Positions 1 to 7,828 of a stretch of 13,481 nucleotides of DNA are shown in pieces; position 1 is the first letter of the stretch, and every line of letters begins with the position of its first letter. The DNA is from an uncultured Flavobacteriaceae bacterium (lineage in GTDB: Bacteria > Bacteroidota > Bacteroidia > Flavobacteriales > Flavobacteriaceae). The stretch covers positions 1 to 13,481 of the forward strand of contig CALIIP010000010.1 of assembly GCA_938018045.1 (NCBI GenBank), in the 5' to 3' direction. Under the pieces are notes generated by a model. It saw only the letters and a program-made list of their open reading frames with translations, was not told where the DNA came from and ran no database searches. Both the position numbers and the translations under genes were made by a program.

Positions 1-621
1 GCACAAGAGTTACAACATAACTGGTACGTAAATCTTGGAATTGGTATTCCTACTTTGGTTGCCAATTATATTCCAAAAGGAATAGATATAGAATTTCAAT
101 CTGAAAACGGATTACTTGGAATGGGACCTTTCCCAATCGAAGGAACCGAAGATGCAGATTTAATAAACGCAGGAAAACAAACAGTAACAATCTTACAAGG
201 AGGCTCTTTGTTTGATTCAGCAATGAGTTTTGCAATGATTAGAGGTCAACACGTACAATTAACTGTTCTTGGCGCAATGGAAGTTGCTCAAAACGGTGAC
301 ATTGCTAACTGGAAAATTCCAGGAAGAATGGTCAAAGGAATGGGCGGTGCGATGGATTTAGTTGCGTCTGCAGAAAATATTATTGTTGCAATGATGCATA
401 CAAATAAACGTGGAGAATCAAAACTATTAAAAAAATGTTCGTTGCCATTAACAGGTGTTGGATGCGTTAAAAAAGTAGTGACAAACCTTGCGGTTTTAGA
501 TGTTGTTGCTGATGGTTTTAAATTATTAGAGCGTGCTCCAGGAGTTAGTGTTGAAGAAATAAAAAATGCTACAGAAGGTAATTTAATTATTGATGGCGAA
601 ATTCCAGAGATGAAATTATAA
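1..621 (+). CDS. scoB: 3-oxoacid CoA-transferase subunit B, 5'-truncated by the window edge
   Basis: This is the beta subunit of succinyl-CoA:3-ketoacid CoA-transferase, a cytoplasmic enzyme that moves CoA between succinyl-CoA and acetoacetate in ketone-body and short-chain acid metabolism. The reading frame is open from base 1, and the 206 visible residues begin inside the conserved N-terminal region. NLGIGIPTLVANYIP lies near fragment residues 11-25, followed by SENGLLGMGPFP. The glutamate of SENG (codon 103-105) matches the residue that forms the glutamyl-CoA thioester in this family. Full-length subunits are about 217 residues, so roughly a dozen are missing upstream. The TTG at 55 lies inside the conserved core and is not the start. 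Subunit A is normally the adjacent upstream gene, here outside the window. The C-terminus is intact, ending in TAA. The xth gene follows after 44 bp on the same strand. Confidence 0.95.
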   Translation, partial: AQELQHNWYVNLGIGIPTLVANYIPKGIDIEFQSENGLLGMGPFPIEGTEDADLINAGKQTVTILQGGSLFDSAMSFAMIRGQHVQLTVLGAMEVAQNGDIANWKIPGRMVKGMGGAMDLVASAENIIVAMMHTNKRGESKLLKKCSLPLTGVGCVKKVVTNLAVLDVVADGFKLLERAPGVSVEEIKNATEGNLIIDGEIPEMKL

Positions 622-665
622 CTCTTTTAATTTTTCTTTTTGGCATAGAGAACTAAAACAATCAA

Positions 666-1427
666 ATGAAAATATTATCATACAACGTAAACGGAATTCG
701 AGCAGCTCTCAAAAAAGGTTTTATTGAGTGGTTAGTTGCTGCAGATCCTGATGTAATTTGTATTCAAGAAACAAAAGCACATAAAGAACAGTTAGATTTA
801 ACATTGTTTGAAAATGCAGGATATAAGCATCATTATTGGTTTTCGGCAGAGAAAAAAGGCTACAGTAGTGTTGCTATTTTATGTAAGAATGAACCAAATC
901 ATGTTGAATACGGAACAGGAATTCAAACAATGGATTTTGAAGGGCGAAATTTACGTGTAGATTTTGATGATATTTCTATTATGAGCTTGTATTTACCATC
1001 TGGAACTAATGATGCGAGATTGAATTTTAAATTCAATTTTATGGACGAATTTCAGGCATATATAACCAACTTGAGAAAGGAAATTCCGAATTTAGTTGTT
1101 TGCGGTGATTATAACATTTGTCACGAAGCCATAGATATTCATAACCCAAAAATGAAAGGTGTTTCAGGATTTTTACCTGAAGAAAGAGAATGGATTGGTG
1201 ACTTTATTAAAAGTGGTTTTATTGATACTTTCCGTCACTTTAACAAAGAACCAGACAATTATAGTTGGTGGAGTTATAGAGCAAATGCTCGAAACAACAA
1301 CAAAGGATGGCGATTAGATTATTGTATGGCAAGTGCACCATTAAAAGATAAACTTAAACGCGCCTTTATATTACCAGAAGCAAGACACTCAGACCATTGT
1401 CCTGTAGGTGTAGAAATAGAAATTTAG
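666..1427 (+). CDS. xth: Exodeoxyribonuclease III / AP endonuclease (ExoIII family)
   Basis: This is a Mg-dependent endonuclease/exonuclease/phosphatase-fold DNA repair enzyme that cuts 5' of abasic sites and removes 3' blocking groups in base-excision repair. The 253-residue length is normal for bacterial ExoIII. The active-site series is complete and in order: N7 in SYNVNGIRAA, E35 in CIQETKA (metal ligand), Y109 in SLYLPSG, D148 and N150 in CGDYN, the GWRLDYC segment near the C-terminus, and D243-H244 in HSDHCPVG. The start is an ATG immediately followed by the conserved KILSYNVNG, so it is secure. It lies 44 bp after scoB and 40 bp before the transglycosylase gene, all co-directional. No clear promoter or terminator is visible in either gap, so read-through from scoB is possible. 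The protein is cytoplasmic and shows no signal peptide. Confidence 0.96.
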   Translation: MKILSYNVNGIRAALKKGFIEWLVAADPDVICIQETKAHKEQLDLTLFENAGYKHHYWFSAEKKGYSSVAILCKNEPNHVEYGTGIQTMDFEGRNLRVDFDDISIMSLYLPSGTNDARLNFKFNFMDEFQAYITNLRKEIPNLVVCGDYNICHEAIDIHNPKMKGVSGFLPEEREWIGDFIKSGFIDTFRHFNKEPDNYSWWSYRANARNNNKGWRLDYCMASAPLKDKLKRAFILPEARHSDHCPVGVEIEI

Positions 1428-1457
1428 TAGTCAGTCGGCAGTATTCAGTAATACAGT
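1425..1457. repeat. Short CAGT-phased heptamer-like repeat between xth and the transglycosylase gene
   Basis: Four CAGT tetramers start at 1432, 1439, 1446 and 1454, spaced 7, 7 and 8 bases. They are preceded by two overlapping TAGT units at 1425 and 1428, the first of which includes the xth stop codon. The intervening triplets vary (CGG, ATT, AATA). The stretch is more GC-rich than the AT-rich flanks and fills most of the 40-bp gap. Inside it, GTATT (1441-1445) and AATAC (1450-1454) form a 5-bp inverted repeat around CAGT. From memory, similar CAGT-with-spacer runs occur between genes in several flavobacterial genomes. That recollection is not verified here, and no function is claimed. Confidence 0.5.
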
Positions 1458-1467
1458 TAAATTTTAT

Positions 1468-3075
1468 ATGAACATAAAGAATTACATATTAATTATCATT
1501 TATTGTTTTGGAGCAAGTTCTTTTGCTCAAGACACTATTTTTCTTGCAAAACCAGAAAAAATTCAAGCGAAGGATTCTCTAAGGGTTAAAATTACAGAAC
1601 TAAAAGATGCCGTTTTAAACGATACAAATCAATTAAATGAACCAGCAGTTTTATCTGAAAATGAAGTGGTTGTTTCTGATCAAGGCATTGCAAAAGATAT
1701 TCCAGAAGCAACTTTAATCGATAGTCTTTGGCTGCAAGAAATTTATAACTCTCCATTGTATGATACAAATCAATATGTGATTGACGATACTACGCTAGTT
1801 GATGTACAATTAGATGAATTACCAACCGAATTATTAAAGGAAAGATTACGTGTTTTAGACAACGAAACTCCTTTTAACGTCGAGTACAACAAGAGTTTAG
1901 AAAACCTCATTAAAGCATACTTAAAAAGGAGGAAAAACTCATACGGAACGTTAATGTCTAGAGCACAATTTTATTTTCCGATGTTTGAAGAGCAACTTGA
2001 TAGATACGATATTCCTTTAGAGATAAAATATTTAGCAATTGTAGAATCAGCCTTAAAACCAAGGGCAAAATCAAGAGTTGGTGCAACAGGATTGTGGCAG
2101 TTTATGTATCAAACAGGAAAACAGTTTGACTTGAACGTGAACTCTTATGTAGATGAGCGCCAAGACCCTTTAAAAGCGACAGAAGCAGCCTGCAAATATT
2201 TAACTGCACTATATAGAACTTTTGGTGATTGGGATTTGGCATTAGCAGCCTATAATTCAGGCCCAGGAAATGTAAACAAAGCAATAAGACGCGCAGGAGG
2301 AAAAAGAAACTACTGGAATATTCGCCAGTTTTTACCAAGAGAAACGGCAGGATATTTACCTGCATTTTATGCAACGTTATATATTATGAAACATGCTGAT
2401 GATCATGGTATTGTAGCCAAAAAAGCATATATCAATAAGTTTGAAACAGATACAATTCACATAAAAAAACAATTGACTTTTGAGCAAATTAACAAGTTCT
2501 TAGATGTTGATATTGAAATGCTTCAGTTTTTGAATCCGCAATACAAATTAGACATCATTCCGTATAGAAAAGACAAAAATTATTATGTTCGATTACCGTT
2601 GTATAATGTTGGACAATACATAAGTAATGAAAAAGAATTATACGCTTTTGTAGATGCAGAAGAAGCAAAACGAGAGAAGCAATTACCTCAATATATTGAG
2701 TCGAACGATAGAATTCGGTATAAGGTTAGAAACGGAGATTATCTTGGTAAAATTGCAAATAAATTTGGTGTAAGTGTCAGTTCTCTTAAACGATGGAACG
2801 GGCTTAGAAGTAATAGTTTAAAAATAGGGCAACGATTAACTATTTATCCAAGGAAATCTACATCAACTGTAGCGTCAAAGAAACCAAAAAACCAAACTAA
2901 AAAGCCATTGCCAAAAGGAGAATTTACAACTTACACTGTAAAAAGTGGAGATTCACTTTGGACAATCTCAAAGAAATTCTCAAATGTTTCTGTTCAAAAT
3001 TTAAAAGATTGGAACGATATTTGGAGCGTTAAAACTTTAAAACCTGGAATGAAACTAAAAATATTTAAAAGTTAG
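1468..3075 (+). CDS. Secreted MltD-like lytic transglycosylase with two C-terminal LysM domains
   Basis: This is probably a peptidoglycan lytic transglycosylase that cleaves the MurNAc-GlcNAc bond to give 1,6-anhydro-muropeptides, acting in the periplasm during wall remodelling. Residues 1-20 are a signal peptide (hydrophobic IIIYCFGASS ending SFA-Q); no lipobox cysteine is present. Residues 22 to about 140 are a variable, acidic linker. The SLT domain (about 150-310) has the catalytic glutamate E193 in IVESALKP, then GATGLWQF at 205-212 and AAYNSGPGNV further on. LysM domains lie at about 418-461 and 489-533, each opening Y-x-V-x-x-GD, and should bind glycan strands. A lysine-rich linker separates them. 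The domain order matches Bacteroidota MltD-type proteins of similar length (535 residues here). The DUF4837-like gene begins 4 bp after the stop, so the two are probably co-transcribed. Confidence 0.92.
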   Translation: MNIKNYILIIIYCFGASSFAQDTIFLAKPEKIQAKDSLRVKITELKDAVLNDTNQLNEPAVLSENEVVVSDQGIAKDIPEATLIDSLWLQEIYNSPLYDTNQYVIDDTTLVDVQLDELPTELLKERLRVLDNETPFNVEYNKSLENLIKAYLKRRKNSYGTLMSRAQFYFPMFEEQLDRYDIPLEIKYLAIVESALKPRAKSRVGATGLWQFMYQTGKQFDLNVNSYVDERQDPLKATEAACKYLTALYRTFGDWDLALAAYNSGPGNVNKAIRRAGGKRNYWNIRQFLPRETAGYLPAFYATLYIMKHADDHGIVAKKAYINKFETDTIHIKKQLTFEQINKFLDVDIEMLQFLNPQYKLDIIPYRKDKNYYVRLPLYNVGQYISNEKELYAFVDAEEAKREKQLPQYIESNDRIRYKVRNGDYLGKIANKFGVSVSSLKRWNGLRSNSLKIGQRLTIYPRKSTSTVASKKPKNQTKKPLPKGEFTTYTVKSGDSLWTISKKFSNVSVQNLKDWNDIWSVKTLKPGMKLKIFKS

Positions 3076-3079
3076 ATTT

Positions 3080-4057
3080 ATGAAAAAATTACTATTGCTT
3101 ACTATACTATTTTCAGTATTAATTTCATGTACACCAAAAGAGGGAAAAATCACTTTACCGAATTCAAACGGTAGTTTAAATCAAGTTTTAGTAGTGATGA
3201 ATAATGATTTGTGGCAAGGAATTGAAGGAGATGAATTACGAAAAGTTACTGGAGAAGAAGTACTTGGACTGCCGCAAAGAGAACCTCAATTTAAAGTAAC
3301 TCAAATACCAGTAAACGCATTTAAAAATTTATTTAAAGCACACCGAAACATTCTAATTGTTTCTTTAGAAAAACAAAACAGATTTAGTGTTGAGACTAAT
3401 AGATATGCTCGTCCACAAACTATGATAACGATCAACGCAACTGATACCTCGAGTTTGATAAGTATGATTCAAGAAAAAAAATCTGAAATTACAAATGCTT
3501 TTAAAAATGCAGATATTAACGCTTTACAGCGTAAACTTAGAGGAAATCAGTTTGATTCTTCTAAATTAAAAACATTAGCAAAATTAGGAGTTAGTTTAGA
3601 AATACCTATAAATTATAAATTAGTTGACGATACAGGAGATTTTTTATGGATGCGTAAGACTGTAAAACAAGGTCAAACGATGAATCTTATTGTGTATGAA
3701 TTACCTATTAATTCTAGCGCAGATACTGAAGGTCAAAATATAGCGTCAGTTAGAGATACGATTGGTAAAAAGTATATTCCAGGACAGTTTGACGGTACAT
3801 ATTTAATTACCGAACAAGCATATTCTCCTCACACTTTTAATGTAGAATTGGACGGCAAAAAAACCTTTGAAACTCGAGGAAAATGGGAAGTAAAAGGAGA
3901 TTTTATGGCAGGACCTTTTTTGAATTATACTATTGTTGATAAAGCAAAAAACCGCTTGGTTGTTGTCGAAGGATTTACCTATGCCCCAACTACAAACAAA
4001 CGCGATTTTATGTTTGAATTAGAAGCAATTTTGAAGACAGTTAAGATAAAAGACTAA
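3080..4057 (+). CDS. DUF4837-family lipoprotein, function unknown
   Basis: I recognise this 325-residue protein as DUF4837-like, a family largely confined to Bacteroidota and without an assigned biochemical role. Residues 1-17 are a lipoprotein signal (MKKLLLLTILFSVLISC) with lipobox LISC and acylated cysteine C17, so it should sit lipid-anchored in the envelope. The mature part starts with a short linker, then SLNQVLVVMNNDLW. It holds conserved-looking blocks LGLPQREPQFKV, AHRNILIVSL and YARPQTMITI, and a C-terminal GKWEVKGDFMAGPFLNY region. No catalytic motif or membrane helix is visible. The ATG lies 4 bp after the transglycosylase stop, which implies translation from a shared transcript and suggests a wall- or envelope-related role (inference). 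Its stop codon overlaps that of the convergent minus-strand gene. Confidence 0.85.
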   Translation: MKKLLLLTILFSVLISCTPKEGKITLPNSNGSLNQVLVVMNNDLWQGIEGDELRKVTGEEVLGLPQREPQFKVTQIPVNAFKNLFKAHRNILIVSLEKQNRFSVETNRYARPQTMITINATDTSSLISMIQEKKSEITNAFKNADINALQRKLRGNQFDSSKLKTLAKLGVSLEIPINYKLVDDTGDFLWMRKTVKQGQTMNLIVYELPINSSADTEGQNIASVRDTIGKKYIPGQFDGTYLITEQAYSPHTFNVELDGKKTFETRGKWEVKGDFMAGPFLNYTIVDKAKNRLVVVEGFTYAPTTNKRDFMFELEAILKTVKIKD

Positions 4058-5577
4058 TAATAATCTTCTTTAAAGACACTTTTATTTTTATCGTAATCAA
4101 AGTTTTGAACTTGAAATAAATCCAGAATACTGTGATAGAAAAAATCTGCAGAAACTCTTTTATGTTGATTTTCTTTTACTGCTTTTATTGCTTCAGGATA
4201 AGCAGAAAGTAACTCGTCTGAATACCAAACTATCATTGCCGGATTTTTACTAAACTCACTTTCTTGAGCGTGTAACCATTTTCCTTCTTCGCCTAGTATT
4301 TCTCCATGATCTGAAACATACATTACAATTGATTTTGTCTGTGTTTTTTCTACCGACGAGATAACGGTATCAATAAAATGATCTAAATAAACCAACGTGT
4401 TATCGTACGAATTAATTATTTGTTGAGGTTCCAAAGACGGAATGTGTTTGCTGTCAGTTACAGGAGTATATTTTCTAAACTCATCAGAATATCGATTCTC
4501 ATAATACCAATGACTCCCTGTCATATGAAGCGTTATAAATTGGTTTTCACAGATCTTTAAGATAGAATCAAAAGGCGCTAACATGTCTTCATCAAGCGCT
4601 TTATTAAAACTCATTATTGATCTAAATTTATCTATTAACTTCACCTCTTGATTGCTTCTAATGATTGGCGCATAACTCTTAACTATTGTACTATTTCCAA
4701 TCCAAGAAGTTTTATATTCTGCGGCATTTAATACTGAAAATAGCGAGTAAACTTCGTTAGACTTTACGATATCATCAACACTTTGATTGGTTAATAACTG
4801 CTTTACACTAGCAACAGTATGAGTTAATGGAGTATACAAATCAGAATAACTAATAATATTCTCCCTCTTTGATAATTTTGGATTTGTCTCTCTATTGTAA
4901 CCATTTAATTGTAAGTGATCAGCTCGAACTGACTCTCCAAGAATAAAGACAAAATTAATGTCTTTAACGGATGTATTTACATCACTATTAATTGGTAAAA
5001 GTTGAAGATCGTCCTCTTCAAAAAACTCAACAACACTATTAAATGCTACATATGGAAGTCGTGAATCAAAAGTATTGTGTCTCTTAGATTCAATAATATA
5101 ATAAGTTGCAATTCCTAAAACAGCTAGAACAATTAAAGGCGACTTCAACTGATTAACTTTAACATTTTTATACTTTTTGAAAATAAAGTAAAGCATCAAT
5201 CCAACTGAGAATAGATAAATAAGAAACGGAATTGAAACTAAATCTACACTTACCAAAAGACTTGTTTCAAAGATGGCCTCTACCATAGATTTTGTTACAC
5301 TTAAATCTAAAGAATATTTGTAAAACCCCAATAAAGATAGAGATATAAACAGTATTGAAAAACCAAAATAGAAAACATATTTATTGATACTTAAAAAGTA
5401 AAGTATTCCAAAAAAAGAAAATTGTAATAATAAAAAGTGAATAAAGTAGATTGAATAATCTTTAAAACTACTTAACGGAATGTGATAATATGAAGATAAT
5501 GTAATACAAAAAGCAACAATCAGATTCAGTAATAAATGAAAATAGATTTGTTGCTTGTATTTTTTGAAGAAGTTCAA
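4054..5577 (-). CDS. Phosphoethanolamine transferase-like membrane enzyme (EptA/sulfatase superfamily)
   Basis: This is likely an inner-membrane enzyme that transfers phosphoethanolamine from phosphatidylethanolamine to lipid A or another envelope glycan, with its catalytic domain in the periplasm. The N-terminal 160 or so residues contain about five hydrophobic segments. The sulfatase-like domain follows: ILGESVRADH with S216 at the nucleophile position (many relatives have threonine, as GET), then LNGYNRETNP, LHMTGSHWYY, a YLDHFID block, and the metal site VSDHGEILGEEG with D423-H424. The 507-residue length suits EptA-type proteins. The start is TTG at 5577-5575. The frame continues upstream into glnS but has no ATG or GTG close by, and MNFFKKYKQQ gives a sensible positive N-terminus. 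The gene begins 7 bp after the glnS stop. The family is clear; the exact acceptor is not. Confidence 0.85.
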   Translation of the reverse strand: MNFFKKYKQQIYFHLLLNLIVAFCITLSSYYHIPLSSFKDYSIYFIHFLLLQFSFFGILYFLSINKYVFYFGFSILFISLSLLGFYKYSLDLSVTKSMVEAIFETSLLVSVDLVSIPFLIYLFSVGLMLYFIFKKYKNVKVNQLKSPLIVLAVLGIATYYIIESKRHNTFDSRLPYVAFNSVVEFFEEDDLQLLPINSDVNTSVKDINFVFILGESVRADHLQLNGYNRETNPKLSKRENIISYSDLYTPLTHTVASVKQLLTNQSVDDIVKSNEVYSLFSVLNAAEYKTSWIGNSTIVKSYAPIIRSNQEVKLIDKFRSIMSFNKALDEDMLAPFDSILKICENQFITLHMTGSHWYYENRYSDEFRKYTPVTDSKHIPSLEPQQIINSYDNTLVYLDHFIDTVISSVEKTQTKSIVMYVSDHGEILGEEGKWLHAQESEFSKNPAMIVWYSDELLSAYPEAIKAVKENQHKRVSADFFYHSILDLFQVQNFDYDKNKSVFKEDYY

Positions 5578-5584
5578 ATTCGAC

Positions 5585-7267
5585 TTATTTTGTCTCCATT
5601 TTTGCCCAAGAATCTCTTAAAGGAACTGTTCTGTTAAAAACTAATTTTCCTTCTGATGAATCTTTATCAACACAAAAATAACCTTTTCGTTGAAATTGAA
5701 ATGTATCTCCTTTTTTTGCTGATGCTAAACTCGGTTCACAAAAAGCAGTAATCACTTCTAATGAATTCGGATTTACAAAATCCATAAAACCTTTATCTTT
5801 ATGATTGTCAGGTGCTTCATCAGAAAATAATCGATCGTAAACTCTCACTTCTGCTTCTACAGCATGCTTAGCAGAAACCCAATGTAGCGTCCCTTTTATT
5901 TTGCGTAAACTTGCTTCAGAGCCACTTCCACTAAGCGAATCTTCATCATAAGTACAGTGAATTTCGGTTACATTTCCTTCAGTATCCTTCACACAACTTT
6001 CTGCTTTTATAATATATGCGTTTTTTAAACGGACTTCCTTTCCTAATTTTAATCGGAAGAATTTCTTATTTGCCTCTTCTCTAAAATCTTCTTTTTCGAT
6101 GTAAATTTCTCTTGAAAAGGGCACATCTCTACCTCCAAAACCTTCTGCATAATCATTATAATTTGCATCCAAAAACTCTTCTTTTCCTTCAGGATAATTA
6201 GTAATTACCACTTTTACAGGATCTAAAACAGCCATGACTCTAGGTGCAATCGTGTTTAAATGATCTTTAATGCAAAACTCTAATAATGAGACATCAGTAA
6301 CATTATCACGTTTAGAAATTCCAGACAACTCACTAAAATGTTTGATAGATTCTGGCGTATAACCTCTTCTTCTTAATCCAGAAATTGTTGGCATTCTTGG
6401 ATCGTCCCAACCTTTTACAACACCACTTTCAACCAATTGTAATAATTTACGCTTACTCATGATTGTATAACTCAAATTACGACGTGCAAATTCACGCTGT
6501 TTAGGGCGTAATTTATCAGAAGTAACAACTTGATCGAGATACCAATCATACAACTCTCTGTGACTTTTAAACTCAAGCGTACAAATAGAATGAGATATTT
6601 GCTCTATATAATCAGATTCTCCATGTGTCCAATCATACATCGGGAAAATACACCAATCAGTACCAGTTCTATGATGTGCTTTTTTAAGTACGCGATATAA
6701 AATAGGATCGCGCATATGCATATTATTATGCGACATATCTATTTTTGCACGCAATACAACAGCACCTTCATCAAACTCACCATTTTTCATTTTTTCAAAC
6801 AAAGCAAGATTTTCTTCAACCGAACGATTTCTATACGGACTATCAGTACCAACACTTGTTGGAGTACCTTTTTGCGTTCTTATTTCTTCGGATGATTGCT
6901 CATCAACATATGCTTTTCCATCTTTAATTAAGTCAATCGTCCAATCATATAACTGTTGAAAATAGTCAGAAGAATACAATTCATTTGCCCATTTAAAACC
7001 AAGCCATTCAATATCTTTTTTGATAGCATCAACATATTCTTGTTCTTCTTTTGCAGGATTTGTATCGTCAAAGCGAAGATTTACAGGAGCGTTGTAACGC
7101 TCTCCTAATCCGAAATTAAGACAGATAGATGCTGCGTGACCAATGTGTAAATAACCGTTTGGTTCTGGCGGAAAACGAAAACGAAGTTTGTCTTTTCCCA
7201 ATCCGTTTGCTAAGTCTTCTTCTATAATATGCTCAATAAAATTGAGTGTTTTTGTTTCTTCAGTCAT
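5585..7267 (-). CDS. glnS: Glutaminyl-tRNA synthetase
   Basis: This enzyme charges tRNA-Gln with glutamine in the cytoplasm using ATP. It is a class I synthetase of 560 residues, close to the usual bacterial length of about 550. The Rossmann-fold signature RFPPEPNGYLHIGHA is present, with HIGH at residues 41-44. The KMSKS-equivalent loop reads MSKR at 270-273, the form usual in GlnRS. Other family blocks include FDDTNPAKEEQEYVDAI near residue 75, DWCIFPMYDWTHGESD, SHSICTLEF and RRRGYTPESI. The C-terminal anticodon-binding beta-barrels run to KMETK at the end. The ATG at 7267 sits next to a probable -7 promoter box at 7286-7293. The phosphoethanolamine-transferase-like gene follows 7 bp downstream and is probably co-transcribed. 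A direct GlnRS means glutamine charging need not rely on the GatCAB amidotransferase route. Confidence 0.98.
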   Translation of the reverse strand: MTEETKTLNFIEHIIEEDLANGLGKDKLRFRFPPEPNGYLHIGHAASICLNFGLGERYNAPVNLRFDDTNPAKEEQEYVDAIKKDIEWLGFKWANELYSSDYFQQLYDWTIDLIKDGKAYVDEQSSEEIRTQKGTPTSVGTDSPYRNRSVEENLALFEKMKNGEFDEGAVVLRAKIDMSHNNMHMRDPILYRVLKKAHHRTGTDWCIFPMYDWTHGESDYIEQISHSICTLEFKSHRELYDWYLDQVVTSDKLRPKQREFARRNLSYTIMSKRKLLQLVESGVVKGWDDPRMPTISGLRRRGYTPESIKHFSELSGISKRDNVTDVSLLEFCIKDHLNTIAPRVMAVLDPVKVVITNYPEGKEEFLDANYNDYAEGFGGRDVPFSREIYIEKEDFREEANKKFFRLKLGKEVRLKNAYIIKAESCVKDTEGNVTEIHCTYDEDSLSGSGSEASLRKIKGTLHWVSAKHAVEAEVRVYDRLFSDEAPDNHKDKGFMDFVNPNSLEVITAFCEPSLASAKKGDTFQFQRKGYFCVDKDSSEGKLVFNRTVPLRDSWAKMETK

Positions 7268-7285
7268 GGTAATTAATTAGAGGTG

Positions 7286-7293
7286 CAAATTTA
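7286..7293 (-). promoter_or_regulatory. Probable Bacteroidota -7 promoter element for glnS
   Basis: On the minus strand this reads TAAATTTG, an exact match to the Bacteroidota -7 consensus TAnnTTTG, placed 18 bases before the glnS ATG. The transcript would start roughly at 7279 with a very short leader. No TTTG is found at the expected 19-base spacing upstream; the nearest TTG is only 14 bases away, so the -33 element is weak. It lies in the only sizeable gap (56 bp) of the minus-strand block, consistent with glnS having its own promoter. Confidence 0.45.
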
Positions 7294-7323
7294 CTAAAAC
7301 TATCTAACAAGCAGTTACTTATT

Positions 7324-7827
7324 TTAAACAGCTATTTCAAACAACGCCAAACTACCATTATAATGTGCAGGCATTCCTTCTAGAGCGTCAATTTTTATAG
7401 TTTCAAGATGTTTAAAACCACACTTAACATAGTAATTTACCAGTTTTTGGTTGTGACCCAAAGTATCCATTCTTATGAATTCTTTTTGATGTGTTTTACA
7501 ATAGTCTTTTGCCCAATCAACAATGATATTTGTAAAGCCACGACCTCTAAATTTTCCATTTACGGATATTCTATGGATATAAATTGAAGGTTGTTTACTC
7601 TTTTCTTTCCAAATAATTTCGTCGTTAAAAGTAACTGCAAATACGCATGCAATTTGGTTATCTATAATGATTTTCCATTGGCGGTTTTCTTGGATTTCAG
7701 TTTCAACAAGACCTCTTTCAAAACCAACCCATTGCTCCATGAAAACTTCAATTTGATATTTTGAAGCCTCATCATAAAGGTCAAATATTCTATCAATATC
7801 TGAAATGGTACAGTTTACAATTTCCAT
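7324..7827 (-). CDS. GNAT-family N-acetyltransferase
   Basis: This is a small acyl-CoA-dependent transferase of the GNAT fold, 167 residues, a normal single-domain length. The substrate is unknown. The acetyl-CoA pyrophosphate-binding motif A is clear: IHRISVNGKFRGRGF, with R94-G95-R96-G97 matching the (Q/R)xxGx(G/A) loop after the beta4 strand, followed by a helix IIVDWAKDYC. The later NQKLVNYYVKCGF block (around 126-138) is the usual motif B with the conserved tyrosine and GF turn. No signal peptide or membrane segment is seen, so it should be cytoplasmic. The ATG lies 1 bp after the stop of the upstream glutamate-synthase-like gene, so the two are very likely one transcript. Whether they share a pathway cannot be told from sequence. 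Confidence 0.88.
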   Translation of the reverse strand: MEIVNCTISDIDRIFDLYDEASKYQIEVFMEQWVGFERGLVETEIQENRQWKIIIDNQIACVFAVTFNDEIIWKEKSKQPSIYIHRISVNGKFRGRGFTNIIVDWAKDYCKTHQKEFIRMDTLGHNQKLVNYYVKCGFKHLETIKIDALEGMPAHYNGSLALFEIAV

Positions 7828-7828
7828 T

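Noticed and set aside
55..57. TTG as the start of the first gene
   Set aside because: The frame is open to base 1 and encodes the conserved NLGIGIPT block upstream of it, so the gene is truncated by the window edge.
1441..1454. Five-base inverted repeat with a CAGT loop as a possible terminator for xth
   Set aside because: The stem is too short and AT-rich and has no following T run. It is better explained as part of the CAGT-phased repeat.
2102..2374. Minus-strand open frame opposite the transglycosylase gene
   Set aside because: It lies wholly inside the well-supported SLT coding region, its translation resembles no family, and it has no promoter. It is a shadow frame.
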